64,000 nt of DNA from Pedobacter gandavensis. GTDB taxonomy: Bacteria; Bacteroidota; Bacteroidia; Sphingobacteriales; Sphingobacteriaceae. Below, piece by piece: positions 56,445 to 64,000 of this stretch. Both the position numbers and the translations under genes were made by a program. Position 1 is the first letter of the stretch. The number at the start of each line of letters is the position of its first letter. Where the stretch lies: assembly GCF_014172405.1 (NCBI RefSeq), contig NZ_WNXC01000001.1, positions 496,001 to 560,000 on the forward strand. Direction: 5' to 3'. The notes under the pieces were generated by a model. That model did not search any database and was not told the origin of the DNA. It saw only the letters and a list, made by a program, of their open reading frames with translations.

Positions 56445-57227
56445 ATGCAAATCACTCGATTTACAAGGTTAAAAATAGCTGCTGTTGGGCTGTTGTGTGT
56501 CTGTACTGCTTTTATAAGCGAGCAAAAACCAATAAAGGTCTGGATGATTGGTGATTCGACCATGTGTAATTATGAAAGTTCCAAAGCACCATTAACAGGC
56601 TGGGGAATGCCTTTCGCTGGTTTCTTTACTGCAGAAGTACAGCTGAATAACCGGGCAAAAGGTGGAAGAAGCACCAGAACGTTTATTTCAGAAAACCGTT
56701 GGGGAAATGTCGCAGATAGTCTTAGTAAAGGAGATTATGTGTTGATTCAGTTTGGTCATAATGATGAAGCTAAAGAAGAAAAGTATAAAGAGCGGTATAC
56801 ATCGGTGCCAGATTATGAGGTAAACCTCGCGAGATTTATAAAGGAAAGCAGAGCGAAAAATGCGGTTCCTATTTTGATTACCCCAGTATCGCGGATGAGT
56901 TTCGACAAAGATGGACATGCAAAGGAAACACATGCGGAATACAGGGCTGCGGTATATGAAGTCGCGAAGAGGTATGACGTGCCTTTGATTGACCTAGATA
57001 GAGACAGCAGGGCGATGTATGAAAAGATGGGCCCCATGGCCACTAAAAAATTGTTTATGCAACTGGAACCCGGTGTTCATCCAAATTATCCGGAGGGAAA
57101 AAAAGACAATACGCATTTCACTGAATTTGGTGCCAGAAAAATAGCACAGCTTGTACTTTCTGAAATGAAACAACAACAATTGGAATTGTGTAAGTACGTG
57201 GTACAACCTAAAGCCCTAAAAAAATGA
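56445..57227 (+). CDS. Rhamnogalacturonan acetylesterase, CE12 (copy 2)
   Basis: 260 residues, paralogue of the preceding gene. Block I GDST (S38), NRAKGGRSTRTF, GHNDEA, and DNTHFTEFGA. The signal segment AAVGLLCVCTAF contains a Cys that could be a lipobox but is weak. It has a 3-residue insertion around EEKYKERY relative to copy 1. The stop codon overlaps the next ATG (ATGA, 4 bp), so it is translationally coupled with the pectinesterase. Confidence 0.9.
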   Translation: MQITRFTRLKIAAVGLLCVCTAFISEQKPIKVWMIGDSTMCNYESSKAPLTGWGMPFAGFFTAEVQLNNRAKGGRSTRTFISENRWGNVADSLSKGDYVLIQFGHNDEAKEEKYKERYTSVPDYEVNLARFIKESRAKNAVPILITPVSRMSFDKDGHAKETHAEYRAAVYEVAKRYDVPLIDLDRDSRAMYEKMGPMATKKLFMQLEPGVHPNYPEGKKDNTHFTEFGARKIAQLVLSEMKQQQLELCKYVVQPKALKK

Positions 57228-58198
57228 GAATAATATTATGGTTTGCGGTGTTCAGTTTCTTAGGAATTGGACCTTTGCAAGCAAAGGATAAAATGAAGGC
57301 ACAGGATAAAAGGCTTGTGGTTGCCCAGGATGGAAGCGGTGATTTTAAAACTGTTCAGGAGGCCATCAATGCGGTTCCTGATTTTAGAAAAGTGACCACC
57401 ACCATTTTCATTAAAAACGGGCGCTATAAAGAGAAGCTAAACTTATCGGCCTCTAAAAAAATGGTGACCTTAATTGGAGAAGATGTAGCGAAAACCATTT
57501 TGTACTACGACGATTACGCGCAAAAGAAAAACCGGTTTGGGGAAGAAATGGGAACTTCCGGATCTTCAGGTTTTTACATTTATGGAGATGATTTTACCGC
57601 TAAGAATATCACATTTGAAAATACTGCCGGGCCAGTTGGACAGGCGGTCGCATTGTGGGTAGCTGGCGATAAAGCCAGCTTTTTAAACTGTAGAATGTTG
57701 GGTTTCCAGGATACGCTCTATACGTATGGGCCAGAGAGTAAACAGTATTTTTATCGTTGCTTCATCAGTGGAACAGTTGATTTTATCTTCGGATCTGCTA
57801 CTGCAGTTTTCGAAGATTGCGAACTGTTTTGTAAGCAGCCCGGTTTTTTGACGGCTTCTTCGGCACCAGATTCCGTAAAACATGGTTATGTATTTTTGAA
57901 CTGCAAAGTTACGGGAACTGCAGCTGCGCAATCTGTGTATCTGGGTAGACCATGGCGTCCTTATGCACAAGCAGTTTTTCTAAATTGTGACCTTGGCGCT
58001 ATGATTAAAGCAGAGGGTTGGAATAATTGGGGTAAAACCAGCAATGAACAAACTGCTTTTTATGCGGAATATAAGAATAAAGGAGCAGGAAGTTCAACAG
58101 AAAAACGCGTGAGTTGGTCTAAGCAATTAAACGATCAGGAAGCATCGGAGTATACAGTAGAAAAGATATTTAAAGGATGGGTACCAGTAAAAAGTTAA
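57224..58198 (+). CDS. Pectin methylesterase, CE8 (copy 1)
   Basis: 324 residues with a signal peptide (LGIGPLQA). CE8 right-handed beta-helix with the catalytic residues: Q140 (GPVGQAVAL), D163 (GFQDTLY, acid/base), D186 (VDFIFG, nucleophile) and R242 (LGRPWRPY). It removes methyl esters of homogalacturonan and so prepares substrate for the polygalacturonase. It overlaps the CE12 gene by 4 bp and the second CE8 gene by 22 bp. Confidence 0.94.
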   Translation: MRIILWFAVFSFLGIGPLQAKDKMKAQDKRLVVAQDGSGDFKTVQEAINAVPDFRKVTTTIFIKNGRYKEKLNLSASKKMVTLIGEDVAKTILYYDDYAQKKNRFGEEMGTSGSSGFYIYGDDFTAKNITFENTAGPVGQAVALWVAGDKASFLNCRMLGFQDTLYTYGPESKQYFYRCFISGTVDFIFGSATAVFEDCELFCKQPGFLTASSAPDSVKHGYVFLNCKVTGTAAAQSVYLGRPWRPYAQAVFLNCDLGAMIKAEGWNNWGKTSNEQTAFYAEYKNKGAGSSTEKRVSWSKQLNDQEASEYTVEKIFKGWVPVKS

Positions 58199-59139
58199 TA
58201 CTATGCCTAATATTGTTCGGTCTGGGCATGCGAACAATGGCCCAAAATACAGCACCTGATTCTTTTACGGTAAGCAAGGATGGAAAAGGTGATTTTGAAA
58301 CGATACAAGCTGCAATTAATGCAGTTCGCGATTTTTCCCTTCAAGTGGTCACTATCCGTATTAAAAAGGGCGTTTACAAAGAGAAAATAGTAGTGCCTTC
58401 CTGGAAGACAAAAGTCTTTCTTCTCGGGGAAGACCCACAGTTTACGGTGATCTCCAACGGGGACTATTCAGGTAAAGCAGGCTTCAATACCTATAATTCT
58501 TATACGATGCTGGTGCAGGGGAATGATTTCAGGGCTGAAAACCTAACCATTGAAAATGATGCCGGGCCAGTTGGACAAGCAGTTGCACTTCATGCCGAAG
58601 GAGACCGGTTGATGTTTAAGAATTGCCGGTTTTTGGGGAATCAGGATACGCTTTTTCCTGCGGTGGATACCAGTAGACAGTATTACTTAGACTGTTATAT
58701 TGAAGGAACTACAGATTTTATCTTCGGGGCTGCTACTGTCGTTTTTGAACGTTGCCATATCCACAGCAAGAAGAATTCTTACATCACTGCGGCCTCCACT
58801 ACTGCTGCACAGCGTTTTGGTTTTGTTTTCAAGGACTGTAAGCTGACAGCGGCACCGGGTATAGAAAAAGTATACCTGGGCAGGCCATGGCGTCCTTATG
58901 CCAATACGGTATTTATAAACACGGATATGGATGCACATATTTTGCCTGCGGGCTGGCGTGCATGGAATGAAAACGACAACCATAAGACGAGTTTTTATGC
59001 GGAGTACGCCTCGAAAGGTCCAGGTGGGCTAAAAGAAGCCAGGATTCCCTGGTCAAATCAATTGTCAAAGAAAGAAGTTAAAGCTTATACATTAATGAAC
59101 ATATTTTCAGGAACAAGTTTATGGAAGCCGGAACAGTAG
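58177..59139 (+). CDS. Pectin methylesterase, CE8 (copy 2)
   Basis: 320 residues, ATG inside the end of the previous gene. A signal peptide runs to GMRTMAQ. Catalytic D157 (GNQDTLF), D180 (TDFIFG) and LGRPWRPY are present. GLN to position 134 (PVGQAVAL) conserved. It is a tandem paralogue of the upstream CE8, possibly with different preference for degree or pattern of methylation, but that cannot be read from sequence. The GH43 gene starts 19 bp before its stop. Confidence 0.94.
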   Translation: MGTSKKLILCLILFGLGMRTMAQNTAPDSFTVSKDGKGDFETIQAAINAVRDFSLQVVTIRIKKGVYKEKIVVPSWKTKVFLLGEDPQFTVISNGDYSGKAGFNTYNSYTMLVQGNDFRAENLTIENDAGPVGQAVALHAEGDRLMFKNCRFLGNQDTLFPAVDTSRQYYLDCYIEGTTDFIFGAATVVFERCHIHSKKNSYITAASTTAAQRFGFVFKDCKLTAAPGIEKVYLGRPWRPYANTVFINTDMDAHILPAGWRAWNENDNHKTSFYAEYASKGPGGLKEARIPWSNQLSKKEVKAYTLMNIFSGTSLWKPEQ

Positions 59140-60872
59140 TTAAAAAAACAGGGAATATGCCTAGCCATTTGTGCTGGGGTAGTTTATGGTTGGGCAGTGT
59201 TTTGTTTTGTCCAGCACCTTTACAGGCGCAGACCTCACCAAGGTATGCAAAAGAAAAGCCTACAGTGAGTAGCAGCACAATTAGTAAAGTTTGGGTAGCT
59301 GATCTGGGTAATGGGACTTATAAAAACCCGGTTTTGAATGCCGATTATTCTGATCCGGATGCCATTCGGGTGGGTGATGATTTTTACATGATTGCTTCCA
59401 GCTTTGATGGTGTTCCAGGGATTCCAATTCTACATTCCAAAGATCTCGTGAACTGGAGGATTATTAACCATGCTTTAACCCGACAAATTCCTGAAGCTCA
59501 TTTTTCTAAAACCCAACATGGCAATGGGGTTTGGGCACCAGCAATTCGCTTTCATAAAGGAGAGTTTTATATTTATTACCCGGATCCGGATTTCGGAATC
59601 TATTTAATTAAAGCAAAAGATCCAGTCGGAAAATGGTCTGCGCCAGTCTTGGTCGCAGCAGGGAAAGGTCTGATAGACCCTTGTCCGCTTTGGGATGAGG
59701 ATGGGAAAGTTTATTTAGCTTATGCTTATGCCGGCAGTAGAGCCGGAATTAAAAGTGTGCTGGCGGTTAAACAGCTCAATGAAGCGGGAGATCAAGCCAT
59801 AGACCAGGGGCAGCTCGTTTATGATGGTCATGAGGACGATCCGACGATTGAAGGGCCAAAATTTTATAAACGTAACGGTTATTATTACCTGTTTGCTCCG
59901 GCGGGTGGTGTATCCACTGGATGGCAACTCGTGCTGCGTTCAAAAAACATCTATGGCCCATATGAAAGAAAAGTCGTGATGGATCAAGGGAAATCCCCAA
60001 TAAACGGACCTCACCAGGGGGCATGGGTTGATACACCAGGTGGAGAAGATTGGTTCCTTCATTTTCAGGATAAAGGCCCTTATGGTCGTGTGGTACATTT
60101 ACAGCCGATGAAATGGCTGAAAGATTGGCCCGTGATTGGGCTGGATGCTGAAGGAAAAGGAATCGGAACCCCAGTCATACAATATAAAAAACCGGCTGTA
60201 GCTAAGATTTACCCCATCAATACACCTGCAGAAAGCGATGAGTTTAATGATCATAGGATGGGCCTTCAATGGCAATGGCAAGCCAATCCTGAAGCCACAT
60301 GGGCGATCATGAACCCTGGAAAAGGTAATTTGCGGCTTTTCACACAATCCGCTCCCGAAGACATGAATAGTTATTGGGAAGTACCTAACCTGCTTTTGCA
60401 AAAGTTTCCTGCGGAGGAGTTCATGGCCACTGCTAAAATGAAATTCAGTCCAAATTTAAAGTTGGAGGAAGAAAAAGCTGGGTTGATTGTTATGGGTAGA
60501 AGTTATGCGAATCTTGCTTTGAGAAGTAAAAACGGTCAGGTTTCTTTGGTATACAGCACCTGTGTTGGGGCCGCTAAAGGTAAAAAGGAGCAAGAAATTA
60601 GCCTCACAGACTGGAAAGAGATAAAACAAAATGGAACTCATGCGCAGCCAGAGGAAGTCTATTTGCGCGTTAAAGTAGGCAAAGGGGCAGTTTGTACTTT
60701 TAGCTACAGCGTAGATGGCTTGAATTTCAAATCTCTTCCAGAAACGTTTCAGGCAGAAGAAGGCCAATGGATCGGGGCAAAAATGGGCCTTTTTGCAGTT
60801 AAAAAGGGGAAAAGCAACGATTCCGGTTATGCAGATTTTGATTGGTTCCGAGTGGAACCGGTTCATTTTTAA
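59121..60872 (+). CDS. Glycoside hydrolase family 43 with C-terminal beta-sandwich
   Basis: 583 residues from ATG 59121 within the CE8 gene; an alternative is 59157. A signal peptide may end at LQAQ. Five-blade propeller catalytic residues: D78 (ADYSDPD, base), D186 (LIDPCPLW, pKa modulator) and E244 (TIEGPKF, acid). The C-terminal part (about 370-580; SDEFNDHRMGLQWQWQANPE) is a concanavalin-like module, as in beta-xylosidase/arabinofuranosidase GH43 enzymes. It likely trims arabinose, xylose or galactose side chains of pectin; the subfamily and so the substrate are unclear. Last gene before a new promoter element. Confidence 0.9.
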   Translation: MEAGTVVKKTGNMPSHLCWGSLWLGSVLFCPAPLQAQTSPRYAKEKPTVSSSTISKVWVADLGNGTYKNPVLNADYSDPDAIRVGDDFYMIASSFDGVPGIPILHSKDLVNWRIINHALTRQIPEAHFSKTQHGNGVWAPAIRFHKGEFYIYYPDPDFGIYLIKAKDPVGKWSAPVLVAAGKGLIDPCPLWDEDGKVYLAYAYAGSRAGIKSVLAVKQLNEAGDQAIDQGQLVYDGHEDDPTIEGPKFYKRNGYYYLFAPAGGVSTGWQLVLRSKNIYGPYERKVVMDQGKSPINGPHQGAWVDTPGGEDWFLHFQDKGPYGRVVHLQPMKWLKDWPVIGLDAEGKGIGTPVIQYKKPAVAKIYPINTPAESDEFNDHRMGLQWQWQANPEATWAIMNPGKGNLRLFTQSAPEDMNSYWEVPNLLLQKFPAEEFMATAKMKFSPNLKLEEEKAGLIVMGRSYANLALRSKNGQVSLVYSTCVGAAKGKKEQEISLTDWKEIKQNGTHAQPEEVYLRVKVGKGAVCTFSYSVDGLNFKSLPETFQAEEGQWIGAKMGLFAVKKGKSNDSGYADFDWFRVEPVHF

Positions 60873-60880
60873 AGCCCTTA

Positions 60881-60947
60881 CGGGAACGATTGCGCAGTTA
60901 TTTTGAGCGCTTTTGTTTTATTCTCTCCCAAAACTATGTAGAATTGT
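60881..60947 (+). promoter_or_regulatory. Composite pectin-locus promoter element, copy 2 (GH28)
   Basis: CGGGAACGATTGCGCA (60881-60896), GCGCT (60907-60911) and ATGTAGAATTGT (60936-60947), the same arrangement as upstream of the pectin susC (48771-48838). The element begins 8 bp after the GH43 stop. TAGAATTG (60939-60946) is the likely -7 box, and TTTG at 60912-60915 the likely -33 element. It shows that GH28 and what follows form a second transcription unit under the same control. Confidence 0.65.
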
Positions 60948-61002
60948 GAAGCAGCTGGAAACAGTTGAACCAAATAGATTACGATACCTAAACCAACCTT
61001 GT

Positions 61003-62697
61003 ATGAACAAGATTAACCCTATGCTGTGGTCTTTGTCCTTTGCTCTTTTGTTATGGAACCCTTCGGTTTCCAATGCACAAGGATCAAACAAAGCGCAACA
61101 GTATTCATTTGATAACTTACCGACAGTAAAAGGAACGGCTTTTAAAAAAGATACGATTAATATTCTGAGTTATGGCGCCAAAAATGACGGCATCACTTTA
61201 AATACAAAAAGCATCAATGCTGCGATTCAAGCTATGAGCAAAAAAGGCGGGGGTGTTGTGGTTATCCCGGCTGGTTTATGGTTAACGGGCCCTGTGGAGT
61301 TGAAAAGCAATGTAAATCTGCATTTGCAAAAGAATTCTCTGTTGCAGTTTAGCAAGGATTTTAAACAATATGAATTGGTGAAGGGAAACTGGGAAGGGTT
61401 CCCACAGATGCGTAACCAGTCTCCAATCTGGGCAAACCAGGAAGTAAACATCGCGATTACTGGTTTTGGAATTATCGATGGTGGTGGTGATGCCTGGAGA
61501 ATGGTGAAAAGAGATAAATTAACCGAAAGCCAATGGAAGAAATTACTCGCTTCAGGTGGGATCGTATCTGAGGATAAGAAAATCTGGTATCCTTCAGCCT
61601 TGACTATGAAAGGATCAAAAATGAAGGATGCAGGGAAAATTAGCCCGGAAAAAACGCCAGAATTCTATGAAAGCATTAAGGATTTTTTACGTCCGAATTT
61701 AATGGTGCTGAATCGTTGTAAACAGATTTTATTAGAAGGGGTAACCTTTCAGAACTCTCCAGCCTGGAACTTACATCCATTAATGAGTGAAGATCTGATA
61801 GTAAGGAATGTATACGTTAAAAATCCATGGTATGCGCAGAATGGCGATGGAATAGACATTGAATCCTGTAAAAACGTGTTGATTGAAGGAAGTACCTTCG
61901 ATGTTGGTGATGATGGAATTTGTATTAAATCTGGTCGCGATGCTGCGGGAAGGGAACGCGGAATGCCAACCGAAAATGTGGTCATTAGAAATAGTACCGT
62001 TTACCATGCTCATGGTGGTTTTGTGATTGGCAGCGAAATGTCTGGTGGAGCAAAAAATATTTTCATTTCTGATTGCACTTTCATTGGAACAGACATCGGC
62101 TTACGCTTTAAAACGACCAGAGGAAGGGGTGGTGTGGTAGAAAATATCTATGCTAAGAACATCAATATGAAAGACATTGCTGGCGAAGCAATTCTTTTTG
62201 ACATGTACTATGCTGCGGTTGACCCGGTTCCTTTAACAGGAGAGCAGCGTTTGGCGCCTAAAGTAGAATTATTACCTGTAACCGAGGAGACGCCGATATT
62301 CAGAAAGTTTTACATCCAGAATATCGTTTGTGATGGTGCTTCCAAGGCGGTATTTATACGGGGATTGCCTGAAATGAGTATTAGTGATATTTATCTGGAT
62401 AATTTGGTGATTAAAGCCGATGAAGGGGTCGATATTCAGGAAGCTAAAAATATTCATTTGACGAATGCTCACCTGGACATTCCTGGTGCAAAGCCTTTGC
62501 TGTATATACAAAACGGAAAATCAATCAATTTTAAAAACATAGACTATACCAATGCTGAACTGCTGCTGCGGGTTTCCGGAGCAGAAAATAAAGACCTGAA
62601 AATCTCAGATACCGGAACTACTAAGGCGAAAGTGCTGTCAGAATTTACGCATGGTGCAAAACCTGAGGTATTCGAAATAAAGAAAACAAAAAAATAA
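61003..62697 (+). CDS. Glycoside hydrolase family 28 polygalacturonase
   Basis: 564 residues from ATG 61003; the frame opens at 60913 inside the promoter element, so the first Met with a signal peptide (LLLWNPSVSNAQG) is chosen. Beta-helix GH28 motifs: NGDG (D282) and D285, DDG (D303, D304), GH region HAHGG (H337) and RFK (R368, K370). It hydrolyses galacturonan, probably as an exo- or oligogalacturonan-active enzyme given the long loops, but endo action is not excluded. It is transcribed from its own composite promoter. GH105 follows after 69 bp. Confidence 0.93.
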   Translation: MNKINPMLWSLSFALLLWNPSVSNAQGSNKAQQYSFDNLPTVKGTAFKKDTINILSYGAKNDGITLNTKSINAAIQAMSKKGGGVVVIPAGLWLTGPVELKSNVNLHLQKNSLLQFSKDFKQYELVKGNWEGFPQMRNQSPIWANQEVNIAITGFGIIDGGGDAWRMVKRDKLTESQWKKLLASGGIVSEDKKIWYPSALTMKGSKMKDAGKISPEKTPEFYESIKDFLRPNLMVLNRCKQILLEGVTFQNSPAWNLHPLMSEDLIVRNVYVKNPWYAQNGDGIDIESCKNVLIEGSTFDVGDDGICIKSGRDAAGRERGMPTENVVIRNSTVYHAHGGFVIGSEMSGGAKNIFISDCTFIGTDIGLRFKTTRGRGGVVENIYAKNINMKDIAGEAILFDMYYAAVDPVPLTGEQRLAPKVELLPVTEETPIFRKFYIQNIVCDGASKAVFIRGLPEMSISDIYLDNLVIKADEGVDIQEAKNIHLTNAHLDIPGAKPLLYIQNGKSINFKNIDYTNAELLLRVSGAENKDLKISDTGTTKAKVLSEFTHGAKPEVFEIKKTKK

Positions 62698-62766
62698 TTT
62701 TCTGTAGCCTGAGAAGTGCTATCCTTGATCATATGGGGGCTTTTACCCCTGAAATAAAGAAACAAA

Positions 62767-64000
62767 ATGAAAATAACCTGGATAAATACGGCGGTCGCTC
62801 TGCTGATCTTGAAGGCAAGCTGTTCTTCTGTTGCCTTTGCACAGTCGAACGAGCCACTCTCAGCGCGTATGGCGGCTAAAGTGATGGAAATATGGGCCGA
62901 TTCGCTAAACCTCAATCCTGAGCAGCCTAAGCCGGTTAAATGGGCTTATGACCAGGGGGTGATCCTCGAGGGGATTGATGGCCTTTGGAAAAGAACCGGA
63001 AAAGGTGAATATTTCAAGTATATGCAGAAGAGCATGGACTTTTTTGTGACCAAAGACGGTATAATTCAACGTTACAAGCCACAGGACTATAACATCGACA
63101 ATATTAAAAATGGTCGTTCTCTACTCACTTTGTACAAAGTGACTGGTCAAATGAAATACTTTAAAGCAGCTACCGCATTAAGAGAGCAGCTTAAAGGCCA
63201 TCCACGGACTAAAGAAGGAGGATTCTGGCATAAAAAGATTTATCCTAATCAAATGTGGCTGGATGGCTTATATATGGGGCAACCTTTCTATGCTGAGTAT
63301 GCGGCGTTGGTAAATGATCAAGCTGCTTTTGATGACATTGCCAATCAGTTTGTCCTGATGGAAAAACATAGCAAAGACCTGAAGACAGGTTTACTGTACC
63401 ATGGTTGGGATGAATCAAAGGAGCAAAAATGGGCAAACCCGGTAACCGGGCAATCGCCTAATTTCTGGGGACGTGCCATGGGTTGGTATGCGATGGCGCT
63501 CGTAGATGTGCTGGAGTATTTCCCAAAAGACCATTCAAAAAGAAAAACACTTGAGGAGATTTTAAACAGAACCGCTGTGGCGATTAAGAAATATCAGGAT
63601 CCAAAATCGGGGCTCTGGTATGACATCCTGGATCAACCAAATGCAAAAGGAAATTATCCGGAAGCTTCTGCTTCCGCTATGTTCGTTTATAGTTTAGCAA
63701 AAGGAGTAAGGTTAGGTGATTTGCCTGTTTCTTATCTTGCTGTTGCAGAGCGTGGTTATCATGGAATAGAGAAAGTTTTTGTGGAGCATTTTCCTGATGG
63801 GAAGGTAAATCTGAAAGGTACGGTTAGTGTGTCTGGATTGGGCGGTAAACCTTATCGAGATGGTAGTTTTGCTTATTACATGAGCGAGCCGGTAATTAGT
63901 AATGACCCTAAAGGTGTAGGGGCCTTTTTACTTGCTGCAAATGAGATGGAATGGATTTCCGCAGGAAAACCTGGAAAGGGGAAAACGGTGATGCTGGACA
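62767..64000 (+). CDS. GH105 unsaturated rhamnogalacturonyl hydrolase (cut by right edge)
   Basis: Begins at ATG 62767 and stays open to the window end: 411 residues visible, so nearly or fully complete in length with only the C-terminal tail missing. Signal region ends CSSVAFAQ; the Cys at about 19 may be a lipobox. YteR-like residues D111 (DNIKNGRS) and D166 (MWLDGLYMG) have the 55-residue spacing of YteR D88 and D143 as I recall them. WGRAMGWYAMAL follows the active-site region. It hydrates the unsaturated uronic acid of lyase products, releasing rhamnose. Its presence predicts a pectate or rhamnogalacturonan lyase elsewhere, since none is in the window. Confidence 0.9.
   Translation, partial: MKITWINTAVALLILKASCSSVAFAQSNEPLSARMAAKVMEIWADSLNLNPEQPKPVKWAYDQGVILEGIDGLWKRTGKGEYFKYMQKSMDFFVTKDGIIQRYKPQDYNIDNIKNGRSLLTLYKVTGQMKYFKAATALREQLKGHPRTKEGGFWHKKIYPNQMWLDGLYMGQPFYAEYAALVNDQAAFDDIANQFVLMEKHSKDLKTGLLYHGWDESKEQKWANPVTGQSPNFWGRAMGWYAMALVDVLEYFPKDHSKRKTLEEILNRTAVAIKKYQDPKSGLWYDILDQPNAKGNYPEASASAMFVYSLAKGVRLGDLPVSYLAVAERGYHGIEKVFVEHFPDGKVNLKGTVSVSGLGGKPYRDGSFAYYMSEPVISNDPKGVGAFLLAANEMEWISAGKPGKGKTVMLD

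Noticed and set aside
60855..60864. GAACCGGTTC palindrome as an operator for GH28
   Set aside because: It lies in the coding end of the GH43 gene, has no counterpart at the pectin susC promoter and may be chance.

Overview
The window looks like chromosome of a Bacteroidota member of the Sphingobacteriaceae, most likely Pedobacter or a close relative. Supporting signs: two SusC/SusD pairs, a fused ResB/CcsA cytochrome c maturation protein, SusB-type GH97, lipoproteins with an SCKK-type lipobox, TTG/GTG starts with few Shine-Dalgarno sites, and several -7 boxes of the TAnnTTTG type used by the Bacteroidota primary sigma factor. The genus is inferred from gene content only. I see no tRNA, rRNA, CRISPR array, transposase or phage gene.

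Layout. 1-2.3 kb: 3' part of a ccsBA-type gene with a 48-bp His-rich repeat. 2.4-6.3 kb: small redox/regulator island (AKR, AraC regulator, SDR, GNAT). 6.5-10.5 kb: membrane-bound DUF6377-type regulator followed by a SusB-type GH97 alpha-glucosidase. 10.7-15.2 kb: housekeeping and stress genes (MgtC, DUF2252, DUF4142, MidA/NDUFAF7 methyltransferase, MDR oxidoreductase). 15.3-18.6 kb: DUF1080 protein, a secreted-type unknown, a Gfo/Idh/MocA oxidoreductase and two tatA genes. 18.8-28.5 kb: Ada, a small unknown, an AraC regulator, S9D and M28 peptidases, TruC, DUF4268, a HipA-like kinase with DUF3037, and DUF4159. 28.6-36.2 kb: five-gene MoxR-DUF58-BatA membrane module. 36.2-42.4 kb: two tandem TldD-TldE pairs, TldD carrying Tat-like signals.

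42.5-64 kb is a polysaccharide utilisation region. A minus-strand SusC/SusD pair lies downstream of a LacI regulator. To the right, on the plus strand, is a pectin locus: SusC, SusD, a DUF5123-like surface lipoprotein, two CE12 acetylesterases, two CE8 pectin methylesterases, GH43, GH28 polygalacturonase and GH105 unsaturated rhamnogalacturonyl hydrolase (cut by the right edge). The set would bind and import pectin fragments at the outer membrane, strip acetyl and methyl esters, cut the galacturonan backbone, trim side chains and cleave unsaturated disaccharides. No polysaccharide lyase is in the window.

The most notable non-coding signal is a composite promoter element: an identical 16-mer, a GCGCT block at identical spacing and an ATGTAGAATTGT block. 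It occurs twice, before the pectin susC and before the GH28 gene, and so divides the locus into at least two co-regulated units. A decayed C-terminal piece of a COG2345/SufR-like regulator sits between the lacI gene and the minus-strand susC.
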